From NCBI GenBank assembly GCA_012518265.1, contig JAAYST010000066.1, positions 1-34,042 of the forward strand: DNA of 34,042 nt, read 5' to 3'. A program made the translations under genes and the position numbers. The stretch is from Candidatus Methanofrustulum fimipullorum (GTDB taxonomy: Archaea > Halobacteriota > Methanosarcinia > Methanosarcinales > Methanosarcinaceae). The notes beneath the pieces are model-generated. The model was not told the origin of the DNA. It made no database searches and saw only the letters and a list, made by a program, of their open reading frames with translations. Shown in pieces: positions 1-7,843 of this stretch. Position 1 is the first letter of the stretch. Every line of letters begins with the position of its first letter.

Positions 1-29
1 TTATTTATTTATTTATTTATTTATTTTTA
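1..29. repeat. (ATTT)n microsatellite
   Basis: The window opens with about six copies of the tetranucleotide ATTT. The tract runs up to, and its reverse complement includes, the TAA stop of the substrate-binding protein gene on the minus strand. On that strand it reads (AAAT)n directly after the stop. Confidence 0.85.
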
Positions 30-1145
30 TATACGATTAAACATTATATCCATATCATTTTCTTTTAATTCGTAATTGAAATAATCTTTATAAAACTGTT
101 TTATATAGTATTCCAAATCGTAATCGTTGTAGATTTCAGGTTGTTGAATTTGTGCAATCCATTTCATGAAAAGCGGGGTTTCGGCATTTGGTGCATCCCA
201 TCTATATATTCCTATAGGCGTTTTGTAAACTTGTTTGTTTTTTACTGCTGAAATATTGCTCCAATACTGCCTGTTTATTTGATCGTCGTATAAATCTTCA
301 GGGTATATGTCATCGAAGTGGCTCAAATATATAATGTCCGGATCCCACCCCATAATTTGTTCCATTGAAACTTGGGACCAACTGCCTTTTACGTCTTTTG
401 CAACATTTGTTCCGCCGGTCAGTTCAATCAATCTACCGTTAAAACTGTCGCCGCCGGCAACTTTTAGGCCTCTGTCTCTTATGTATAAAACTTTAGGTTT
501 TTTGATATCGCTTAAATTTTTGTTTTTCTCAATAAAGTATTTTTCCACTTCCAAATTATATTCTATCAATTGATTCGCTTTCTCTTCTTTTCCGAGCAAT
601 TCACCTACAATTCTCATGTTTTTTCGCATATCGTCTATATTTGAGTTTGCTCCGGCTGTTAATGTAATTACCGGAATGTCAAGTTCTTCAAGCTTTCTTA
701 AATCATTTTCTTGGTGACTCCATAAAATTACAACATCAGGGTTCAATTTAAAAATCTCTTCCGCATTTATGGCAAATTCCCTTGAGACATATTTGTCCGG
801 AATGTTTTCCAATTCAGGTGCCAAATTTTTTAAAAGAGATTTTCCATATGCTTCCTTTGCAGACGGATGTATTGCAATTAATTTTTCAGCCGTTCCGTCA
901 ATTGCATATACCATAGATGTGTATGGAATCGGCGTAACTATCATTGTTTTTACATTTTCCGATAATGTTACTTTTCTTCCCGTTACATCGGTTACAACTT
1001 TTGTCTGTATTTCACTATTATTTGTATATCGTTCAATGTCTTGTTCCGGCGTGTTTTTCAAAATAAATACAGCGGCAACAGCTACTACTAAAATTATTAT
1101 AACAAATAAAGCCGCATAAGCTTTTTTTACGTTTTTCTCACTCAT
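27..1145 (-). CDS. ABC transporter substrate-binding protein (iron/cobalamin type, BtuF/FepB-like)
   Basis: Extracytoplasmic binding protein that would deliver a ferric siderophore, haem or corrinoid to an ABC importer. Residues 1-30 form a positively charged start plus one hydrophobic segment without a lipobox cysteine, so it is probably a membrane-anchored or cleaved export signal. The two-lobed binding fold follows, with family phrases such as VVTDVTGRKVTL near residue 50, INAEEIFKLNPDVVI near 125 and GWDPDIIYLSHF near 265. The ATG at 1145 is preferred over an in-frame TTG nine bases upstream because a GGA-containing site sits at usable distance only from the ATG. No permease or ATPase lies on this side; they could lie beyond the left edge, downstream on this strand. 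The ligand cannot be told from sequence. Confidence 0.85.
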   Translation of the reverse strand: MSEKNVKKAYAALFVIIILVVAVAAVFILKNTPEQDIERYTNNSEIQTKVVTDVTGRKVTLSENVKTMIVTPIPYTSMVYAIDGTAEKLIAIHPSAKEAYGKSLLKNLAPELENIPDKYVSREFAINAEEIFKLNPDVVILWSHQENDLRKLEELDIPVITLTAGANSNIDDMRKNMRIVGELLGKEEKANQLIEYNLEVEKYFIEKNKNLSDIKKPKVLYIRDRGLKVAGGDSFNGRLIELTGGTNVAKDVKGSWSQVSMEQIMGWDPDIIYLSHFDDIYPEDLYDDQINRQYWSNISAVKNKQVYKTPIGIYRWDAPNAETPLFMKWIAQIQQPEIYNDYDLEYYIKQFYKDYFNYELKENDMDIMFNRI

Positions 1146-1334
1146 AATTATCAATCCGTTTTTATTTTTAATAAGATTGTTTTTTAATAAAGCAATTATT
1201 TTTATATTAAAAATACGAATCGTTTATTATATATATTGAATTTTTAGGGCAATATATATTATCTTGTTTGTTAATTACTATTTATCTATAGTCAAATAAA
1301 ACGTAAAATATGTAGTGAAATCGCAAAATTCTGT

Positions 1335-1487
1335 AAACAAAGAAAAGAAAACAAAAAAAGAAAAAAAAAGAAAAGGAAACAAAAAAAAGAAACAAAAAAA
1401 AGAAATAAAAAACAAAACAAAAAGCAAAAAAAAAATAAAAAATAAAACAAAAAATAAAAAAGAAATAAAATATAAAACAAAAAAAAA
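1335..1487. repeat. Polypurine low-complexity tract between two minus-strand genes
   Basis: About 150 bases of almost pure A/G with scattered C on the plus strand, made of AAAAAG, AAACAAAA and AAATAAAA words. Read on the minus strand it is a pyrimidine tract directly downstream of the HD-domain gene, so it probably terminates that transcript, since archaeal termination favours T-rich non-template DNA. Reading frames across it are Lys/Asn-only or Phe/Leu-only and are not genes. The rest of 1146-1492 is AT-rich; a TATA-like stretch near 1230-1240 could serve the binding-protein gene. Confidence 0.75.
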
Positions 1488-1492
1488 CAATA

Positions 1493-2734
1493 TTATGATA
1501 TATATTCCGACATTGTAAACTGTACTGTTTTTTTAGTCGGTTTTATATTATAGTATTCGCATGCCGCTTTTCTTACGGCTTCAATTTTTTCTTTCGGTGA
1601 GAAAACTCCCATTTTCCAATTTTCTTCATGTGCTTTGCTTAAAACGGATATAAAGGGTGACACTTCTATTAAATTGTACGAATTTTCGTTTACGAAAATT
1701 CTGGCTTTCATCTCTACGATATCGGGTTTTCTGGGAATGTCTATTAAAACGTCTCCCGGTTCTACTTTTGCCATTTCCTCGATTTCTTTTTCGGCTCTTT
1801 GAGTATTTTCTTTTTGTTTGAAAATCGTATCGTTTACGGAATCGACTCCTACATACACTGCTCTTTTGTATAAATTCCTGCTATCGAGACGCTCTATAAT
1901 TTTTCCGGGGTAACTTTCTTTTCCGTATTTTTTTGCGTCTTCCCTCATAAAACATATAAGGGAAATATCGTCCATGTCTGCCAAATCTTCCGCTCTTAAT
2001 TTTTTATTTTCTATTAAATCTCTGCAGGCTCTGTCACACATGGCTTCCGCAATTCTTGACACATGATGGTAATAAACCGATGAGTTCATCCAATACCTTG
2101 AAACCAACAACGCCTCAGCCGCTTTTATTGCACTCGGAGAGAGCATAAAACGTCTGTTGTAAAATCCCATATGTTTTAAAAGTCTGGTAGTATCTATTCT
2201 TCCGCTTGCAACTCCCGTATAATGCATATCGCGTGCAAGATAATCCATTTTATCAACATCAATTTCGCTGTTTAAAACTCGACTTAATTCAGTTTCGCCT
2301 TTAATATGTTTTGCAATTTTAGACGGATCCATTCCGTTATCTCTTAAAATGTCACCGATTTCACCTGATGAAATGATTTTTCTCACATCATCGTGAGATC
2401 TGTTTGTATATTTTTCAATTACTTTTTCAGTTGCGTGTGAGAACGGACCGTGTCCGACATCATGTAAAAGGGCTGAGGCAACAATCTCATCTTTTAAATC
2501 TTCATAGATTTCCATGTTTCCGAGTTCAAACAGCTTTGTTGCCAAATGCATAGTTCCGATTGAGTGCTCAAATCTTGTGTGATTTGCACCGGGATATACA
2601 AAATATGCAAAACCTAGCTGTTTAATCCTCCTCAATCTTTGCATTCTCTTTGTATCCAAAAGATCTGTATGAAAAGTGCCCAATTCTATATATCCGTGAA
2701 CGGGATCCATTATTACTCTGCTTTCCATTTCCAT
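1493..2734 (-). CDS. HD-domain phosphohydrolase (COG1078, dGTPase/SAMHD1-like)
   Basis: Metal-dependent phosphohydrolase of the HD superfamily; relatives hydrolyse dNTPs, but the substrate of archaeal COG1078 members is mostly unproven. The 413-residue protein opens with MDPVHGYIEL, typical of the family. It carries the metal ligands in order: His57 in HTRFEHSIG, the His91-Asp92 pair in ALLHDVGHGPFSH, and an Asp near 161-164 in SEIDVDKMDYLARD. Length is normal for the family. A GTGAG ribosome site precedes the ATG. It shares its strand with the binding-protein gene, but a 350-base spacer with a pyrimidine tract separates them, so they are probably transcribed independently. It is divergent from the permease gene. 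Confidence 0.9.
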   Translation of the reverse strand: MEMESRVIMDPVHGYIELGTFHTDLLDTKRMQRLRRIKQLGFAYFVYPGANHTRFEHSIGTMHLATKLFELGNMEIYEDLKDEIVASALLHDVGHGPFSHATEKVIEKYTNRSHDDVRKIISSGEIGDILRDNGMDPSKIAKHIKGETELSRVLNSEIDVDKMDYLARDMHYTGVASGRIDTTRLLKHMGFYNRRFMLSPSAIKAAEALLVSRYWMNSSVYYHHVSRIAEAMCDRACRDLIENKKLRAEDLADMDDISLICFMREDAKKYGKESYPGKIIERLDSRNLYKRAVYVGVDSVNDTIFKQKENTQRAEKEIEEMAKVEPGDVLIDIPRKPDIVEMKARIFVNENSYNLIEVSPFISVLSKAHEENWKMGVFSPKEKIEAVRKAACEYYNIKPTKKTVQFTMSEYIS

Positions 2735-2855
2735 AGCCGGCTCACATCATCATTGTTTGATTATTTTTGTTAAATATTTCTATTAATATTATTGATTCGT
2801 TATTATTGTTCTGTTAATATATTACACTTGCTGAATTCTTTTTTATTTTTTTCTT

Positions 2856-2865
2856 CTATATAAAG
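2856..2865 (+). promoter_or_regulatory. TATA box for the AEC permease gene
   Basis: CTATATAAAG matches an archaeal box A. Transcription would start near 2885-2895, either giving a leaderless message from the ATG at 2895 or a leader of about 90 bases before the TTG at 2982. Confidence 0.5.
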
Positions 2866-2981
2866 CATCAGAGTGTTTTTTCAACTTATTTATCATGTTT
2901 CTCCATTTCCCGATTAATTTTATATACTTTGTTTTATTAGCATTTCCCGCATTTTCTAATTTTAAAGATGGGGGGCGTTTT

Positions 2982-3896
2982 TTGGATATTATTTTATTAA
3001 TTGCAGGGCTGTTATTTCTCGGCTACATTCTTAAATCGGTAGGAATTTTACCGGAAGAGTCGAAACGGGTTTTAAACGCACTTGTTTTAAAAGTGACAAT
3101 GCCGTGCACAGTTCTCTATTCCATGTTAAAAAACGTTCAAGCCGGAGAAATTCCCCATTTTTTAAAATTGACTTTATTGATGTTGCTTTTGTCAGGTATG
3201 TTTTTATTTTTAACGTTGGTAATCGGTCGTTACTTTATATCTGACAAGAGAACGCTTTATGCATTCGCTCTTGTATGTTCTGCCGGAAATACGGCGTTTA
3301 TGGGGTTCCCTATAGTTGAGGGTTTTTTCGGAACTGAAGGACTCGTTCGAGCAATTTTCTGTGATATCTCAACACTCCTTGTAATTCTTACAGCATCAAC
3401 TTATTTGGGCGGGAAGCTGATGAATATCAATCGAAATATTTTTCACGATCTTGTCAAATTTCCGCCTTTAATTGCGTGGTTAGTTTCAGTTATTATTATT
3501 TTGTTCGGTTTTTCACTTTCGGATTTCCCTCCGATATTTGAAATGTTTTTAAGTTCTTTATCCCATTTGACTACGCCTCTTATTATGCTTACTGTCGGAA
3601 TTTCGCTATCTCCGAGATATATTAAAAGGTCTCTTAAAGAAAGTGCAGCAGCAACTTCCATAAAACTGTTATTGATGCCGATTGCGGCTTTTATAATCGC
3701 AAGTTTGTTTTCATTTTCAACGCTTGATAAAAACGTATGTACATTGGAGGCTGCGATGCCGCCTGCAATGATTATTCCTCTTTTCTGCGACATTTACAGT
3801 ATGAATTCAAAGTTTGTATCGGCAACAATATTCATATCGGTCGTGTCGTGTTTAGTTACTCTGCCGCTGATTTATACCGTTTTGACACACATATGA
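2982..3896 (+). CDS. AEC-family (auxin efflux carrier/malonate-type) permease
   Basis: Integral membrane carrier, probably for a small carboxylate or other organic anion; substrate unknown. About ten hydrophobic helices are visible in two five-helix halves. Family signatures are GYILKSVGIL near the start, an NTAFMGFPI-like motif in the first half and TTPLIMLTVGISLSP opening the second. The start is uncertain. An in-frame ATG at 2895 adds 29 mostly hydrophobic residues with no ribosome site. The TTG at 2982 lies 6-7 bases after a GGGGGG stretch and gives 304 residues, the usual family length, so I prefer it. Two other genes here also use GGGG-type sites. The gene is monocistronic and ends at a small hairpin. 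Confidence 0.85.
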   Translation: MDIILLIAGLLFLGYILKSVGILPEESKRVLNALVLKVTMPCTVLYSMLKNVQAGEIPHFLKLTLLMLLLSGMFLFLTLVIGRYFISDKRTLYAFALVCSAGNTAFMGFPIVEGFFGTEGLVRAIFCDISTLLVILTASTYLGGKLMNINRNIFHDLVKFPPLIAWLVSVIIILFGFSLSDFPPIFEMFLSSLSHLTTPLIMLTVGISLSPRYIKRSLKESAAATSIKLLLMPIAAFIIASLFSFSTLDKNVCTLEAAMPPAMIIPLFCDIYSMNSKFVSATIFISVVSCLVTLPLIYTVLTHI

Positions 3897-3902
3897 CAAT
3901 CT

Positions 3903-3921
3903 AATATTTCTTTGAAATATT
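3903..3921 (+). terminator. Hairpin terminator of the permease gene
   Basis: Perfect 8-bp inverted repeat AATATTTC / GAAATATT with a 3-base loop, seven bases after the TGA stop and followed by T-rich DNA. Confidence 0.5.
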
Positions 3922-4072
3922 TTTCATATACACACATATATATATATTTTCAATTTTATATAACTTATTTTAGATGTCTTTTTTTTATTTCTCATTAAAA
4001 AATGATAAATCGTAAAAACAACATGATTAATCATCACATTTATTCAACTCGCATCTCCTGTTTCCCCGAAAG

Positions 4073-4083
4073 CTTTTTATATG
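4073..4083 (+). promoter_or_regulatory. BRE/TATA promoter of npdG
   Basis: CTTTTTATATG preceded by CGAAAG, a good archaeal BRE plus box A. It predicts a transcription start near 4105 and a leader of about 40 bases. Confidence 0.6.
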
Positions 4084-4143
4084 CCTATACAAATCAATTA
4101 AATGAACTATCACGAATAGTTCAAATTTTAATGGAGGTTTATC

Positions 4144-4866
4144 ATGAAAATAGCGATTTTAGGTGGTACTGGTAACATCGGTAAAGGTTTTGCATTGAGA
4201 TGGGCACACAAACACGACATTGTCGTCGGTTCAAGAAGTAAAGAAAGAGCAGCCGAAGCAGCAGCAGAATTCGTCGAATTTTTAAAAGAAAGAAATATTA
4301 AAGGATCGATTAAAGGCGATGAAAACAAAGCAGCTGTAGAAGGTGCTGATGTTGTTGTAATTGCTCTTAGATACGATGCAGTTTTCGACACATTGGAACA
4401 CATTAAACCGTCTTTGAAAAACCAAATCATTTTGTCTGTAGTAGTTCCGATGGTTAAAGACAAATGCTACTTGAACAAAGGAACAGAGCCGATAAGAATC
4501 TCTGTCGATCCGGAAGAATACAACGCAGACTACTTCTGTTATTCAGTTCCGAAAGAAGGCAGTGCGGCAATGGAAATTAAAAAAGTATTACCCGAGACAA
4601 CAGATCTCGTTGCCTCTTTCCACAACGTTTCAGCAAAACGTCTCGAAGACTTTGATGCAGTATTCGACTTGGACATTGCGGTTTGCGGAAACAACCAACA
4701 AAACAAAGACATAATAATGAACCTTGTCAGAGACATCCCGGGATTGAGGCCGATCGATGTCGGACCCATTGAAGCTGCAGCATTAACCGAACCGATCACA
4801 CCGCTCCTATTAAATGTCGCAAAAATGGACAAACAATTCAGACACGCCGGTATTAAATTCGTATGA
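4144..4866 (+). CDS. npdG: F420H2:NADP+ oxidoreductase (NADPH-dependent F420 reductase)
   Basis: Transfers hydride between coenzyme F420H2 and NADP+, supplying NADPH for biosynthesis in methanogens; cytoplasmic. The 240-residue protein begins with the Rossmann signature MKIAILGGTGNIGKG (glycines at 7, 8, 10, 13 and 15), followed by VVGSRSKERA, which fits NADP phosphate recognition. It keeps the family length and the C-terminal phrase GLRPIDVGPIEAA. The ATG follows a strong GGAGGT site at 4133-4138 and a clear upstream promoter, so it looks well expressed. It is transcribed alone. Its stop lies inside a perfect hairpin terminator. cofH, needed to make F420, lies at the other end of the window. 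Confidence 0.95.
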   Translation: MKIAILGGTGNIGKGFALRWAHKHDIVVGSRSKERAAEAAAEFVEFLKERNIKGSIKGDENKAAVEGADVVVIALRYDAVFDTLEHIKPSLKNQIILSVVVPMVKDKCYLNKGTEPIRISVDPEEYNADYFCYSVPKEGSAAMEIKKVLPETTDLVASFHNVSAKRLEDFDAVFDLDIAVCGNNQQNKDIIMNLVRDIPGLRPIDVGPIEAAALTEPITPLLLNVAKMDKQFRHAGIKFV

Positions 4867-4886
4867 TTAAAATAAATTAATCATAC
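4861..4886 (+). terminator. Hairpin terminator overlapping the npdG stop
   Basis: GTATGATTAA / TTAATCATAC form a perfect 10-bp stem with a 6-base loop. The TGA stop lies in the left arm and T-rich DNA follows. Confidence 0.7.
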
Positions 4887-5017
4887 AATTTATTTATTTT
4901 TTTTATAATATTTTTAAACAATTTTTATAAATTATATGCAAATGTTATAAACAAATTCATGTTTATAATATTACATATATCGGCTTTGTCTAAAAAATTT
5001 TTAACTTCTTAATACGC

Positions 5018-5139
5018 AACGATATAAAATAAAATATTCTTCAATAATTTATTTTTTATATCGTTGTTTATTATTTCTTTTTATTATATCGTTGTTTATT
5101 ATTTCTTTTTATTATATCGTTGTTTATTATTTCTTTTTA
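5018..5139. repeat. Three perfect 28-bp tandem repeats plus an inverted partner
   Basis: Units at 5056-5083, 5084-5111 and 5112-5139 are identical. Each contains TATATCGTTG. CAACGATATAAAA at 5018-5030 is the exact complement of 5054-5066, so it can pair with the first unit. The rest of the 4887-5407 spacer is AT-rich with no gene that I can support, apart from promoter elements near its right end. Confidence 0.85.
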
Positions 5140-5361
5140 TTATTTCTTATTAGTTCTTTTTTTATGATGTAACTTATTTATCCATTATTACTTTAATGTT
5201 AAATTCTCAAAAGTATTTATATAATATAATTACTGTTAGTTAGTAATGATTCTTAAATAAGCTTATTATAATAGGGTATAATTTAAACTTAATTATTTTT
5301 TTAATATATCAAAAATGTAATAATAAAATCATCTTTTTACAAGCTTAATCAATTATGTAAA

Positions 5362-5372
5362 ACATATAAATT
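5362..5372 (+). promoter_or_regulatory. TATA box of the LRR surface-protein gene
   Basis: ACATATAAATT lies 36 bases before the ATG at 5408, predicting a start near 5390. A CAGGTG ribosome site follows at 5393-5398. An alternative TATA-like stretch lies at 5216-5231. Confidence 0.5.
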
Positions 5373-5407
5373 AAAGGCTTTTAATTGAATAACAGGTGTT
5401 TTACTTT

Positions 5408-5566
5408 ATGAAATCAATACGTAAGAACTCTTTACTTTTCACTCTCGCTTTGACAACTGTTTTAGGAATTTTATGGTTGGGGCTTGTAGCAACAGATGCT
5501 GCTTTTGCCGCAAGTGCAGTAATTGACGATACAAATTTTCCCGACCCGATTTTAGAACTTTTGTAA
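5408..5566 (+). pseudogene. Signal-peptide fragment of the LRR protein (frameshifted 5' part)
   Basis: This 52-codon frame encodes a clear signal peptide: MKSIRKNS, a long hydrophobic core, then AFAASA as a likely cleavage site. Mature residues AVIDDTNFPDPI follow, and the frame then ends at TAA (5564-5566). The next frame continues the expected protein sequence as FRTFVKKYDLNTDVE, the usual start of Bacteroides-type LRR surface proteins (I-x-D-x-N-F-P-D-x-x-F-R). One missing T in the run TTTT near 5551-5554 explains the break. With its promoter, ribosome site and signal peptide, this is the true 5' end of the LRR gene, not a separate gene. Confidence 0.75.
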
Positions 5567-5577
5567 AAAAATACGAC

Positions 5578-7464
5578 TTGAATACTGACGTAGAATTACA
5601 GCAAAGTGAACTGGATACGGTTACAAATATTGATTGTTCCAATGAAGATATTGGCGATTTGACCGGAATTGAATATTTTACTAAGTTAAATCGTTTGGAT
5701 TGCTCTTTTAACAATCTTTCAGTTCTTGATGTAAGTAAAAACATTGCATTGACGAATTTGACTTGCTCCTTTAACAATCTTTCAACTATTGATTTAAGTC
5801 TAAATACCGCCTTGTTGAGTTTGGATTGCTCCGTTAATAACTTTTCAGTTCTCGATGTCAGTCAAAACACAGCCCTGGTATTTTTGGAATGCTCTTCCAA
5901 CAATCTTTCCACTCTCGATGTCAGTAAAAATACTCTCTTGGAAGAATTGTCTTGCTCCATCAGCAATCTTTCCGCTCTTGATTTAAGTCAAAACACCGCT
6001 TTGGCTTTTTTGTATTGCGGCGGTAATCACCTTACTGTTCTTGATCTTACCAACACCAAAACCGATTTAAATCCTTCCTCCATAATCGGCTATCAACATT
6101 ATTCAACTCCCCTTACTCCCGAGTTTGACGGTAACTATCATAAGTTTAACTTATCTGAAATTGTAGGCATCGGAGTTGAGAATATTCAAAATATTACCGA
6201 TGTTAAGCAAGGTCACTTTAATGATTTGCCTTTAAGTGCAAGCTATGATTTAAATACCGGAATATTGAGCGTCAGTCAAAAAGAAAAAATATCGTCCTTA
6301 GTGTATTTTTATGTTACGGAGCCGTCCATGAATCTTAATTTAATAATGGATGTAAGTGTTCATTTGAGATATATTTACACGCTGAATTTTGACGGCAACG
6401 GCAACACCGGCGGTATAGCCCCTGATCAAAACAATTATGTTGAAGGTGGAGTTGTTTCACTTCCTGATAAAGGTAATCTTGTTAAAACCGGTTATAATTT
6501 CCTCGGTTGGTCAACAACACCAATCGAAACCGAAGCACTTGCTGATTTTTCAATGCCCGGCGAGAATACTACATTGTATGCCGTTTGGGCTGAAAAACCG
6601 AAACACTCTGTTGCATATGATGTAAACGGCGGTAACTCTCCCGCTCCTGTTCAATCCGATGTTTTTGAAGGTGAAACATTTTCTGTTGCTTCTTACACAG
6701 GTTCTAAAACGGGATATACATTCGGCGGTTGGAATGACGGTTCAAACGATTATTTAGCGGGCGATTCCTATTTAATGGACTCTTCAGATGTTATTTTTAC
6801 AGCAACCTGGATTGAAAACCCGGTTACGGTTACAGTATATTACGATGTGGGGGATGGAAATTTGCCGATCCCCGCACCGACAAAAACGTATGCTGGTAAT
6901 GTAATAAAAGTTCCGTATTATTCTGGAATGTCCGGTGACCATGTATTTTCAGGTTGGCTTTATAATAAAGCATTAAAATTTTATAAGTCAGGAGATAATT
7001 TCAGAGTTCCAAAAGAGGACGTTGTATTAATTGCACAATATTCCAAATCGGATTTAGAACCTGAAACCCCTGTAGATGTTTGTACGGTAACTTATAAGGA
7101 ATGCGGAGATGTAATAGGTACAAAAGAGTTCAACAAAGGTGACAAACTAACATTCGATGTAAATGTGAGATACAACAGAGGATTTTATCCGAGCGGTTGG
7201 ATTTCAAACGGAAAAACGGTTGATGAAAATACAATTGTTTACAGAGACATGGTTGTTGAACTCGTTTGGAAACCGCTTCCGTCAGTTTCAGGAGATCCGC
7301 TTGACACGTCTATAAAAGATGTGATTATGTTTCTCCAATATACCGCAAATATCGGTCCGTTAAAAGATGTACCTGAGTCTTCTATGATTAAATCGGGCTT
7401 TGATTTAAACCGTGACGGGAAAATAAATATCGTTGACGTAATCATTTATCTCAAATTCGTTTGA
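5578..7464 (+). CDS. Leucine-rich-repeat surface protein with Listeria-Bacteroides repeats and dockerin-like end (5' frameshift)
   Basis: Large secreted protein, probably for surface binding or adhesion. From residue 1 of this frame (a TTG, unlikely to be the real start): an LRR domain to about residue 165 with 21-residue units such as LxCSxNNLSxLDVSxNTAL. A linker follows. Then come three Listeria-Bacteroides (InlB B-type) repeats at about 260-480, with phrases like YTLNFDGNGNTGG and KTGYNFLGWS, and a more degenerate fourth near 490-555. A dockerin-like C-terminus follows, whose second loop DLNRDGKINIVDV is a good calcium-binding motif while the first is degenerate. The signal peptide is encoded just upstream at 5408 in another frame. 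The gene is therefore inactivated, phase-variable or affected by a sequencing error. Such architecture is common in gut bacteria and suggests transfer. Confidence 0.8.
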   Translation: MNTDVELQQSELDTVTNIDCSNEDIGDLTGIEYFTKLNRLDCSFNNLSVLDVSKNIALTNLTCSFNNLSTIDLSLNTALLSLDCSVNNFSVLDVSQNTALVFLECSSNNLSTLDVSKNTLLEELSCSISNLSALDLSQNTALAFLYCGGNHLTVLDLTNTKTDLNPSSIIGYQHYSTPLTPEFDGNYHKFNLSEIVGIGVENIQNITDVKQGHFNDLPLSASYDLNTGILSVSQKEKISSLVYFYVTEPSMNLNLIMDVSVHLRYIYTLNFDGNGNTGGIAPDQNNYVEGGVVSLPDKGNLVKTGYNFLGWSTTPIETEALADFSMPGENTTLYAVWAEKPKHSVAYDVNGGNSPAPVQSDVFEGETFSVASYTGSKTGYTFGGWNDGSNDYLAGDSYLMDSSDVIFTATWIENPVTVTVYYDVGDGNLPIPAPTKTYAGNVIKVPYYSGMSGDHVFSGWLYNKALKFYKSGDNFRVPKEDVVLIAQYSKSDLEPETPVDVCTVTYKECGDVIGTKEFNKGDKLTFDVNVRYNRGFYPSGWISNGKTVDENTIVYRDMVVELVWKPLPSVSGDPLDTSIKDVIMFLQYTANIGPLKDVPESSMIKSGFDLNRDGKINIVDVIIYLKFV

Positions 7465-7471
7465 GAAATTT

Positions 7472-7493
7472 AATCGGGCGCATGCGTCCGATT
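7472..7493 (+). terminator. Hairpin terminator of the LRR gene
   Basis: AATCGGGCG / CGTCCGATT form a 9-bp stem with one G-T pair and a CATG loop, eight bases after the stop. More than 100 bases of T-rich DNA follow (about 7500-7620). The remaining spacer to 7843 is AT-rich with several TATA-like stretches and no gene that I can support. Confidence 0.75.
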
Positions 7494-7843
7494 TAATTTA
7501 TTCTGTTTTTTTTGGATTTTTATACAGTTTTTTGTTTTTAATTTTTTATTTTTTTTATTTTTATTTTTCTATTTTATTTTTTTGTTTTTTTACATTTTTA
7601 CTTTTTCTATGTCTTTTATTTTGTTTCAAATTTGAAAATTGAAAAAATGTACAATATATTTTTTATAATATAAAGTCTATATATTATTCGTAAAGTATTG
7701 AAACATTGATACTGATTATTAATGCAGATTATACTATACTTATTATAAAAAATGTAATTATGATTATGTTTTCATTATTATATTTTTATTATTACATTTT
7801 TATTATTTATTCTACTGCCATTGTTTTAATATGAGGTGGAAAA

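Noticed and set aside
1278-1518. Lys/Asn-rich and Phe/Leu-rich frames in the polypurine tract
   Set aside because: Pure low-complexity translation of a simple-sequence tract; no start signals.
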